A program made the position numbers and the translations under genes. A model generated the notes under the pieces. It saw nothing but the letters and a program-made list of their open reading frames with translations, did not search any database and was not told the DNA's origin. From Planctomycetota bacterium (GTDB taxonomy: Bacteria > Planctomycetota > Planctomycetia > Pirellulales > Lacipirellulaceae): 5,288 nt of DNA. The DNA lies in NCBI GenBank assembly GCA_024278035.1, contig JAJRUA010000152.1, positions 1-5,288 of the forward strand, read 5' to 3'. This document shows, piece after piece, positions 1-4,839 of the stretch. How positions within the stretch are numbered: the stretch's first letter is position 1; every line of letters starts with the position of its first letter.

Positions 1-596
1 AGCAGGCGGATCGCCGTGATCGCCTGCATCGTTTTACCCAGCCCCATTTCGTCGGCAATCACCGCATGGCGTCGTGGGAATAAAAATGCCACGCCATCCA
101 TTTGGTAGCCAAACGGCTTGAACGGAAACCGCAGCGAGCGGGCCTCGATCAGTGCCTCCAGCGGCGGCTGTAAGAGATAAGCCAGCCGATCCTTAAACTT
201 AACAATATCTGCCGGCGGACGAATGCGAGTATGGCGCTGGCTCGGTTTTTTGGTGCTTGTCGCTCCCCGTTCTTTGGCTAGGGTTTTCGGTTCGGCAAAC
301 GAGTGTCGCGGCAATAGAAGCGCTTGTCCCTCGGGCAGCAAGCAACCGAGTGTCCGGATCGGTGCAAACCGCACCGGCAACGATGCCACCTGCGGCAACC
401 TGCCTCTCAAGCTCTCATCCAACGATGGGCGCACCATTATCGGCGTCGTGAGGTCACTGGCCGTTTGGCTCAACACCAAGGGGAGCGTGCCGCTCAGCGT
501 GTCCGATTCGATGCCCCAAGTACGCGGCAGAGGCATCCCCTGCGATTCGCTTGGATAACTAGGGTCCGAAGAACGATTGAGTCGCATAGGAACCAT
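1..596 (-). CDS. SNF2-family DEAD/DEAH-type helicase/ATPase, N-terminal part (truncated by window edge)
   Basis: The minus strand is open from a stop at 648-650 to the left edge, giving 198 residues from the ATG at 594-596. Residues 158-165 (PFKPFGYQ) form a Q-motif-like segment just ahead of the ATPase core. Residues 182-189 read DEMGLGKT, the Walker A/motif I typical of SNF2 ATPases, with K188 as the nucleotide-binding lysine. MQAITAIRL follows before the edge. SNF2 proteins use ATP to translocate on duplex DNA and remodel protein-DNA contacts; in bacteria many act in transcription recycling or DNA repair, and the exact role cannot be told here. The first 150 or so residues match no domain I recognise and are rich in Leu, Pro and Ser. 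The start is uncertain: ATGs at 585-587 and 534-536 are alternatives and none has a convincing ribosome binding site. The upstream gene on the same strand ends 102 bases away, so one operon is likely. Family assignment is firm; subfamily and start are not. Confidence 0.85.
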   Translation of the reverse strand, partial: MVPMRLNRSSDPSYPSESQGMPLPRTWGIESDTLSGTLPLVLSQTASDLTTPIMVRPSLDESLRGRLPQVASLPVRFAPIRTLGCLLPEGQALLLPRHSFAEPKTLAKERGATSTKKPSQRHTRIRPPADIVKFKDRLAYLLQPPLEALIEARSLRFPFKPFGYQMDGVAFLFPRRHAVIADEMGLGKTMQAITAIRL

Positions 597-668
597 TCTC
601 TTCAAGAGATAAGGCGAGCTGCTGGTAAAAAAATGCGCCGCTTTTCTTTATTGTCCTTCGTGCCTTAG

Positions 669-685
669 CAGCCTGTCCCCTTTTT
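669..685. repeat. Short motif resembling a dispersed AAAAAGGGGACAGGC element
   Basis: On the minus strand this reads AAAAAGGGGACAGGCTG, in the 102-base gap between the 169-residue gene and the helicase gene. From memory, strings beginning AAAAAGGGGACAGGC recur between genes in many bacterial genomes, often near small Y1-type (REP-associated) transposase genes. Only one copy lies in this window and no transposase gene is present, so this may be a remnant or a chance match. Confidence 0.3.
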
Positions 686-698
686 CAACGTTTAACGA

Positions 699-1208
699 TT
701 AGGCGGCGGATTCTTGGGGCGTGCTGCTACTGCTCAGACGTTGTGCTTCGCGGATCGCATCGCGGACGCGCTCGAACGGCTCAGTGATCTCGATCGACTC
801 GGTAAGCCGTTCGAGCGTGGCTACTAGCCGTTCGTCCAACGGCTTTGCATCGGAGGTGGTCGTTGCGGATTTCGCGGTGGTCATCTCGTCTACGACTACT
901 GTTGGCAACCTAAGATGCCGCCCCGCCTCCGCCTCCTCAGTCGTTGCTGCCAGCAGTAAATCGATCGGTAGTTGGGTTTTCCGAAGGAGCGTGCTACCGA
1001 TCTGCTCTCCCACAAGAAAAGGACGCAAAGTCGTGCCAAACAGTATCTCCTGCGCCCGGTTCGGACGGACCGGCTCGGTGCAATGGAATTCGAGTGGTCG
1101 CCCCTCAGCAGAGACAATCAGCAATCCGCCTGTGAAGCCGTGCGTTTCATCCTCCATCACCAGCAAATAGCCGAGATGGGCTCCTCTGTTGTCAACCTGC
1201 TTTGTCAC
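699..1208 (-). CDS. Conserved-looking hypothetical protein, 169 aa, upstream of SNF2 helicase gene
   Basis: I do not recognise a named domain. The protein starts at a GTG (1206-1208) and ends with TAA at 699-701. A weak GGAA lies about nine bases before the start, and no earlier in-frame start is present. Residues 11-90 look like a compact alpha/beta fold: a strand around GYLLVMED (13-20), a Gly turn, a strand GGLLIVSAEGRPLEFHC (27-43) with one Cys, then PVRPNRAQEILFG (46-58) and an amphipathic helix ending in LPIDLLLAAT (80-89). Residues 110-125 are a Thr/Ser/Ala-rich linker. Residues 125-158 are predicted helical and charged, and the tail is Ser-rich. There is no signal peptide or membrane segment, so it is probably cytoplasmic. 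It resembles, from memory, an uncharacterised planctomycete family. It lies 102 bases before the SNF2 ATPase gene on the same strand, which suggests a shared transcript and perhaps a shared process, but nothing in the sequence proves a function. The later ATG at residue 18 would break the first strand, so the GTG is preferred. Confidence 0.75.
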   Translation of the reverse strand: MTKQVDNRGAHLGYLLVMEDETHGFTGGLLIVSAEGRPLEFHCTEPVRPNRAQEILFGTTLRPFLVGEQIGSTLLRKTQLPIDLLLAATTEEAEAGRHLRLPTVVVDEMTTAKSATTTSDAKPLDERLVATLERLTESIEITEPFERVRDAIREAQRLSSSSTPQESAA

Positions 1209-1246
1209 GCTTGTATTTCCATCATGGTGCTTGTTTTCAAGTGGTT

Positions 1247-1269
1247 GGGGGGCCCACGAATGGCCCCTC
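1247..1269. repeat. Short GC-rich inverted repeat upstream of the 169-aa gene
   Basis: GGGGCC at 1249-1254 pairs with GGCCCC at 1262-1267 around a 7-base spacer (1255-1261). An additional outer G-C pair (1247/1269) lies beyond one imperfect position. It sits roughly 40-60 bases before the GTG start of the minus-strand 169-residue gene, so it could fold in the 5' leader of that transcript. No U-run follows it on either strand, which argues against an intrinsic terminator. A regulatory role is speculative. Confidence 0.35.
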
Positions 1270-1526
1270 CCTCTAAGATCGGAAGCCGACCCCTGTTCAC
1301 TTGAATAAGCCGCTTTCGCTTCCTAAACGTTACGGTTTGCCGAGGCGCCAGCACTGTCAGCAAGTGAGTAAGGAGAGAAAAAAAGCGTTTGAACCTCCAT
1401 TTCTTTCTTGCAAGAAACTGGAACTTACCGCCCCGGGTCGGTAGACTCAAAGGATAGCCGCTACCGAAGGCAGAGGGTGGCGGTCTGCTAGCATCTTTCT
1501 ACTTTAGCGTTACGAGGTGCTATCAG

Positions 1527-1637
1527 GGCGAGCGGCGGGGCGTCAGCCCCCGGATGCGTGACGAGCAGGCGGCGGCATTACCACCGCCCGCTCGCCATCA
1601 GTCACGCATCCGGGGGCTGACGCCCGCACCGCTCGCC
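1527..1637. repeat. 111-base long palindrome (REP/MITE-like hairpin element)
   Basis: The left arm (1527-1562) and right arm (1601-1637) are inverted copies. They give 25 uninterrupted pairs (1538-1562 with 1601-1625), a one-base bulge at 1626, then 11 more positions with one mismatch (1536/1628). Inside, 1563-1575 and 1581-1593 form a second 13-position stem with two mismatches and a 5-base loop. A 7-base bulge (1594-1600) lies on the right side only. Each arm carries AGCCCCCGG or its complement. The element lies 89 bases before the start of the plus-strand 155-residue gene. It encodes no protein and has no U-tract, so it is neither an ordinary gene nor a canonical terminator. Dispersed hairpins of this type are usually REP-like or MITE-like elements moved by a transposase elsewhere; that interpretation is inference. 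I saw no clear target-site duplication. Confidence 0.85.
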
Positions 1638-1726
1638 ATCGTATGCCCCGCCATCACAAAAACCTTCCGCGTCGGTCGTTGAACGTTTTCGACTCCCCGA
1701 TGCGACTCCATAGGACACTCCCGTCG

Positions 1727-2194
1727 ATGTCAAACAAGCCGACTCTCTCTCCGTTGTTTACCCAAGTTGATGTTACGACCGGCAGCCCCCCGCATACGAA
1801 CGTTTCTCCAGACGAAGAACAGAGCGAATTGCTTCGCGAAATGCTCGTCGCCCAAGATCGAACCAACGAATTGCTCGAAGAATTGGTGGGCACTCTCGCT
1901 GGCCAACACAAGCAACGTGCCCATGAAATGAATCAATGGCGGCAAGCCAACCCTCGCCTTGCCAGCGATTGCCGCGAAGCGGCTGAGGCGCTTAGCGGCG
2001 TGCAGGTTGAGTTTCTTGACCGCATGACCGAAGATATTAACGACTCAAAAGAAGAACTTGCTTACGGCGATTTCATGCTCACCGAGTTCGTCGATCGTTA
2101 CGGTCCGCGGCTGGCCCATCTGAACGGCGTGATTCAAACGCTGGCGCAACTGGGCGGTGGCCCCGCTGCAGCACAACAATACGAAGAAGACTGA
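1727..2194 (+). CDS. Hypothetical acidic helical protein, 155 aa
   Basis: I do not recognise a characterised family, although the C-terminal half resembles an uncharacterised planctomycete protein from memory. Residues 1-28 are Ser/Thr/Pro-rich and probably disordered. Residues 29-75 are highly charged with heptad-like leucines (ELLREMLVAQ, ELLEELVGTL), consistent with a coiled coil and oligomerisation. Residues 76-143 are helical: NPRLASDCREAAEAL, then VEFLDRMTEDI, then a motif FMLTEFVDRYGPRLAHLNGV (116-135). The tail is Gly/Ala/Gln-rich and ends in acidic residues. No signal peptide or membrane segment is visible, so it is likely cytoplasmic. The start MSNKPT (ATG 1727) is chosen because an AGGA lies 11 bases upstream and because the in-frame extension to ATG 1643 is Arg/His/Pro-rich and begins just after the palindromic element. 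ATG 1700 is a further alternative. The gene stands alone, divergent from its left neighbour and convergent with hisA, with repeat structures on both sides. Confidence 0.78.
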   Translation: MSNKPTLSPLFTQVDVTTGSPPHTNVSPDEEQSELLREMLVAQDRTNELLEELVGTLAGQHKQRAHEMNQWRQANPRLASDCREAAEALSGVQVEFLDRMTEDINDSKEELAYGDFMLTEFVDRYGPRLAHLNGVIQTLAQLGGGPAAAQQYEED

Positions 2195-2200
2195 TTTTGT

Positions 2201-2279
2201 TTTCTTTAGCCCCCGGCGATTTCTTTAGCCCCCGGTCAGTGACCGGGGGCTAATTCGTGACCGGGGGCTAAATATCGCC
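2201..2279. repeat. Nested direct and inverted AGCCCCCGG repeats between convergent genes
   Basis: Four copies of one core occur here. Two are in one orientation: TTTCTTTAGCCCCCGG at 2201-2216 and again at 2220-2235, a 19-base unit. Two are inverted: TGACCGGGGGCTAA at 2240-2253 and 2258-2271, an 18-base unit. The outer pair can form a perfect 12-base stem (2205-2216 with 2261-2272) that encloses the inner perfect hairpin. Further short complementarity exists between GGCGAT (2215-2220) and ATCGCC (2274-2279). The block fills the gap between the plus-strand 155-residue gene and the minus-strand hisA gene. Its AGCCCCCGG core is shared with the 111-base palindrome at 1527-1637. Confidence 0.9.
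2225..2253. terminator. Possible bidirectional 3'-end hairpin for the convergent genes
   Basis: Arms of 14 bases (2225-2238 and 2240-2253) are perfect inverted copies around a single G, giving a very stable GC-rich stem. It starts 31 bases after the stop of the 155-residue gene and lies 46 bases beyond the hisA stop, where a shared terminator is expected. Neither side has a proper U-tract after the stem, so this is not a canonical intrinsic terminator. It may instead stabilise 3' ends or block read-through. The role is inferred from position and structure. Confidence 0.5.
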
Positions 2280-2298
2280 AGGACCCATCGCCATACCG

Positions 2299-3039
2299 CT
2301 AAGCCCCGTCGTCGGCGACTCGCACGGCTTCGGCCAAGTCGATCGTGCCTTCGTACAGCGCTCGACCGATGATCGCGGCTGCAAGGCCCGCCTCGGCCAA
2401 TTGGCGGACATCGTCGATTGTGGTGACGCCCCCCGAGGCAACCACCGGCAATGAGCCAACCGCCCGTTGCATTTGGGCCATTGCTTCGACGTTCGGGCCC
2501 TTCATCATGCCATCGGTCGCAATGTCGGTGTAGACGATCGCGGCGAGCGGCTTGTCGGCAAAACGTTGTGCCAAATCAACGGCACTGAGTGTGCTTGTTT
2601 CGAGCCAGCCGTCGGTGGCGACCAGCCCATCACGGGCGTCGATTCCCAGCACCAATTTACCGGGGTGCTTCTCGACAATGTTCTCAAACCAGTCGGTCCG
2701 TTTGATGGCCGACGTGCCAATAACAAGGCGTGAAAGGCCGAAGTCAAGCAGTTCTTGGATGGATTGCTCGTCGCGGATGCCACCGCCAAGTTCCACCTGC
2801 ATGGACGTTTCGTCTTGGCAGGTGATGCCGAGGATTTTTTCGACCGCCGGCAAGTTGACGGAAGTCCCTTCACGGGCCCCATCAAGGTCCACCACATGCA
2901 GCCGCCGGGCCCCTGCCTCAGCGAACTCACGGGCGACCGTTGCTGGCTGGTCGCTAAAGACCGTTTCTTGGGCGTAGTCCCCCTGGCGTAGCCGGACACA
3001 GTTTCCGCCACGCAGGTCAATCGCGGGCCATATTTCCAT
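2299..3039 (-). CDS. hisA: HisA, phosphoribosylformimino-5-aminoimidazole carboxamide ribotide isomerase
   Basis: HisA is a cytoplasmic (beta/alpha)8-barrel that catalyses the fourth step of histidine synthesis, the Amadori isomerisation of ProFAR to PRFAR. The 246 residues match the usual length of about 240-250. Visible hallmarks are PAIDLRGG at 5-12 with the catalytic general base Asp8, VVDLDGA (49-55), ELGGGIR (83-89), GIDARDG (132-138) with the second catalytic Asp134, YTDIATDGMMKGPN (170-183) with the substrate-contacting Thr171, and the phosphate-binding loops ASGGV (201-205) and IIGRALYEG (223-231). The start is ATG 3037-3039 because MEIWPAIDLRGG matches the family N terminus. The frame stays open upstream to ATG 3133-3135, but that 32-residue extension is unlike HisA. 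No good ribosome binding site precedes the chosen start. The barrel appears intact and I see no frameshift. No other his gene is in the window. HisA is preferred over its paralogue HisF because of the AIDLRGG N terminus. Confidence 0.96.
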   Translation of the reverse strand: MEIWPAIDLRGGNCVRLRQGDYAQETVFSDQPATVAREFAEAGARRLHVVDLDGAREGTSVNLPAVEKILGITCQDETSMQVELGGGIRDEQSIQELLDFGLSRLVIGTSAIKRTDWFENIVEKHPGKLVLGIDARDGLVATDGWLETSTLSAVDLAQRFADKPLAAIVYTDIATDGMMKGPNVEAMAQMQRAVGSLPVVASGGVTTIDDVRQLAEAGLAAAIIGRALYEGTIDLAEAVRVADDGA

Positions 3040-3366
3040 AGGTAAAAATCTTTGCGGGTATTGGTTCGGTGAGAAAAGATCGGAGCCATCGCCTCCCATG
3101 ATAACGAATCGAGCGCATCGCGTCTTCGGCTTCATTCCATCGCCCCAAATGGCAAGATTTCGTGGCCTTGGACTTCAAGAGCTTGTCATTCAGAACGTCT
3201 TGTCTGATACGAAAAGGCCTGCTGCTAAAGATGGAACGCCATTCGGAAGGGACGACTCAAAAGGCCCCTTATTGATGTATGCGCCAGCAACTTTCCCCTT
3301 GGTTGGTGATCCATCGGCTAAAACCGGCCTTCCGTTGGTCGGCCTGACGCTTTCCTTGCGCAGGTG
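3040..3366. other. Intergenic region upstream of hisA, 327 bases, nothing recognised
   Basis: This spacer lies between the stop of the 490-residue gene (TGA 3367-3369) and the hisA start, both on the minus strand, and should contain the hisA promoter. I see no clear promoter boxes, riboswitch, histidine-rich leader peptide or tRNA. A weak GGCC/GGCC inverted repeat followed by TTTT (minus strand, about 3320-3345) could be a poor terminator for the upstream gene. A plus-strand open frame (3098-3373) fills most of the gap but has no family resemblance and ends inside the neighbouring gene. Confidence 0.55.
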
Positions 3367-4839
3367 TCAATAGTTCTGTTTGGCTTCGAGTACCTCGTTG
3401 GCCAAGCGGCGTATTTCGCGGGCATCAAGGGCCGAGCCCAGTACCGAGCGAGTTTCGGTAAAGAGTCGATCCAACCGGCGTTGTACGATTGGATCCTTGG
3501 CACGATAAAGCTGCTCGGTACGAGCAAGCCGTTGGTTGAATTGGGATAGGCCGGGGAGCGACTCGACTTGCCGGAGCAGTTTTTCGGCCGTCGCGATATC
3601 CTCGTTCTGGAGTCGCCCACGAATTCGGGTGGCGAAGATGCGGCGGCGCGCGACCAAATCGACCAGCTCTTCACGCAAGGCGGCCACCTTTGTCTCAGCC
3701 GCCAGACGATGGCGTTCATCCAGCAAAGGGACGGCAAGCCGGGGGGCTACGCCCGCCCCGATGGGAAGGCTCGCCACGACGGACGAACCGCACTTAATAT
3801 GAGCCATAAGAACAGGCAGCCGAACGCCCATCGCATCAGAGGGGATCGCTATTTCGCCCGCTTCGTTGCTACGTCCTAAACGGATGAGCTTCTTTGTCCC
3901 AGGCCCCCGTGAGCCGATCCGGCTGACAAAAACCTCATAGCCCGAGAGTGGCTGATCGACATGCTTCCGGTCGTGTAGCCGCAATATCGTAGGGCGATCG
4001 GGAACCGTATGAACAACCAAGGCAAGTTGCTCAACGCGGCCGCGTCTCCGCGTGCCGAACGGAGATCGGGCATGGCTGTAGATTTGTGCGGCGGTGTGGG
4101 TTGGTTCCAGACCGGTAGGAGGGACTACCAAATAGGTCCACGGCACGCGTTGGACACCGTTCGGCAAGGGGGATCCATTGCGGCTCATTTTACGAAAGTA
4201 AGGGAGCAATACGTCCCCTGCACGAGCGCCGCCGAACGGGCTTTCGTTGTTCTTTTCTAACTCTTCGCCCCGAAAGGAGAGGCGGACTCTGGAGGGATGA
4301 TCGGGATCCAGCTCGAAAGCGGCTAGGGGAGAAAATGCCCTGGTGGTGGCATCGATAGCAGCATCGACTAGGTCGGGCCAGCTTGCCGTGCGTGCCTGCT
4401 CAGGGGTGCCCCACCGATCCAGCGTGCCGTCGTACTCCCGTGCTGTGATTCGCAAACCGCTGGGCGATTCGTCGATAACCACAAGAATCGTCTTATCAAA
4501 GCGGAGACTTTTATCGTCCGTCTCCTTATCTGAAGAGGCAACCGCATGGGGGGGTAAAGAGTCTGCTTCCAAAAGAGGGGTGGCAAGGGCCCGGCGTTGC
4601 CCTGCGGAGACGATCTCAACTCGTGGCTGCCAGAGTGGCCGGACGCCTCGGCCCAAACGCTCGGTAAATACCTTTTGGAAATCGACAAGCAGCCGGTCGT
4701 CCGAAAGTTGGGTGCCGATGGGAACAAGTAGCACACGTACCCTATAAGGCGAAGCGGTCCAAAAACGCGGCGCGGCACCAGCCGGAGAACAAAAAATTAA
4801 AACGAATGCCGCAAGGCAGCCTAGCCGTAGAGTCTTCAT
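3367..4839 (-). CDS. Exported protein of unknown function, 490 aa, coupled to an ABC solute-binding protein gene
   Basis: I recognise no characterised family. Residues 1-22 are a classical signal peptide: MKTLR, a hydrophobic run LGCLAAFVLIFCSP, then AGA before Ala-Pro, cleaved near 22/23. The Cys at 17 lacks a proper lipobox, so a soluble periplasmic or otherwise exported protein is more likely than a lipoprotein. Residues 30-175 look alpha/beta, with strands such as YRVRVLLVPIG (32-42) and KTILVVIDE (116-124). Residues 265-370 look beta-rich, and GYEVFVSR (300-307) with NEAGEIAIP (325-333) recalls a carboxypeptidase-regulatory or CnaB-like sandwich, a tentative reading. Residues 374-488 are charged and helical (REELVDLVARRRIFATRIRGRL at 389-410, in part), probably a coiled-coil C-terminal domain. 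The ATG at 4837-4839 is chosen because the signal peptide begins there, a strong AAGGGGG site lies five bases upstream, and it overlaps the previous stop. A GTG ten codons earlier is rejected. Co-translation suggests a role related to the transporter. Confidence 0.85.
   Translation of the reverse strand: MKTLRLGCLAAFVLIFCSPAGAAPRFWTASPYRVRVLLVPIGTQLSDDRLLVDFQKVFTERLGRGVRPLWQPRVEIVSAGQRRALATPLLEADSLPPHAVASSDKETDDKSLRFDKTILVVIDESPSGLRITAREYDGTLDRWGTPEQARTASWPDLVDAAIDATTRAFSPLAAFELDPDHPSRVRLSFRGEELEKNNESPFGGARAGDVLLPYFRKMSRNGSPLPNGVQRVPWTYLVVPPTGLEPTHTAAQIYSHARSPFGTRRRGRVEQLALVVHTVPDRPTILRLHDRKHVDQPLSGYEVFVSRIGSRGPGTKKLIRLGRSNEAGEIAIPSDAMGVRLPVLMAHIKCGSSVVASLPIGAGVAPRLAVPLLDERHRLAAETKVAALREELVDLVARRRIFATRIRGRLQNEDIATAEKLLRQVESLPGLSQFNQRLARTEQLYRAKDPIVQRRLDRLFTETRSVLGSALDAREIRRLANEVLEAKQNY
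4836..4839 (-). other. ATGA start/stop overlap
   Basis: The TGA of the solute-binding protein gene (4836-4838) and the ATG of the exported-protein gene (4837-4839) share two bases on the minus strand. This arrangement is typical of translational coupling, in which a ribosome that terminates restarts on the next cistron, and it implies one transcript for both genes. Confidence 0.9.

Larger units (their letters stand above)
1209..1726. other. Divergent intergenic region, 518 bases, without a supported gene
   Basis: This spacer separates the minus-strand 169-residue gene from the plus-strand 155-residue gene, so it should hold both promoters. I found no convincing -35/-10 pair for either. It contains a short GC-rich inverted repeat (1247-1269), a 14-base perfect palindrome (1404-1417) and the large hairpin element at 1527-1637. 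I found no tRNA, convincing small gene or transposase remnant. One open minus frame (1205-1450) starts with TTG and has atypical Arg/Lys/Phe-rich composition, so it was not called. Confidence 0.6.

Noticed and set aside
223..668. Overlapping plus-strand open frames of 64-114 residues
   Set aside because: They lie opposite the SNF2 helicase frame, show no family features and have the composition of antisense shadows.
721..1170. Plus-strand 149-residue open frame
   Set aside because: It is opposite the 169-residue gene and is extremely Ser/Arg/Val-rich, as expected for a complement reading.
1385..1400. tRNA T-arm-like GGTTCAAAC on the minus strand
   Set aside because: The position needed to close the T stem is wrong and no cloverleaf can be drawn around it.
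1205..1450. Minus-strand 81-residue frame ending in an overlap with the GTG of the 169-residue gene
   Set aside because: The overlap looks operon-like, but the start is TTG without a ribosome binding site and the sequence is Arg/Lys/Phe-rich with no recognisable fold.
1643..1726. 28-residue N-terminal extension of the 155-residue protein
   Set aside because: It starts six bases after the palindromic element and is Arg/His/Pro-rich, so a start at ATG 1727 is more plausible.
3040..3135. 32-residue N-terminal extension of HisA
   Set aside because: The family begins at the MEIWPAIDLRGG-like segment, and the extension is unlike HisA.
3098..3373. Plus-strand 91-residue open frame filling the spacer upstream of hisA
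   Set aside because: It has no good ribosome binding site or family resemblance, it runs into the end of the convergent gene, and its composition is not convincingly coding.
4772..4839. Lipoprotein signal in the 490-residue protein
   Set aside because: The Cys at residue 17 is preceded by LIF, not a lipobox, and an ordinary signal peptidase I site follows at AGA-AP.
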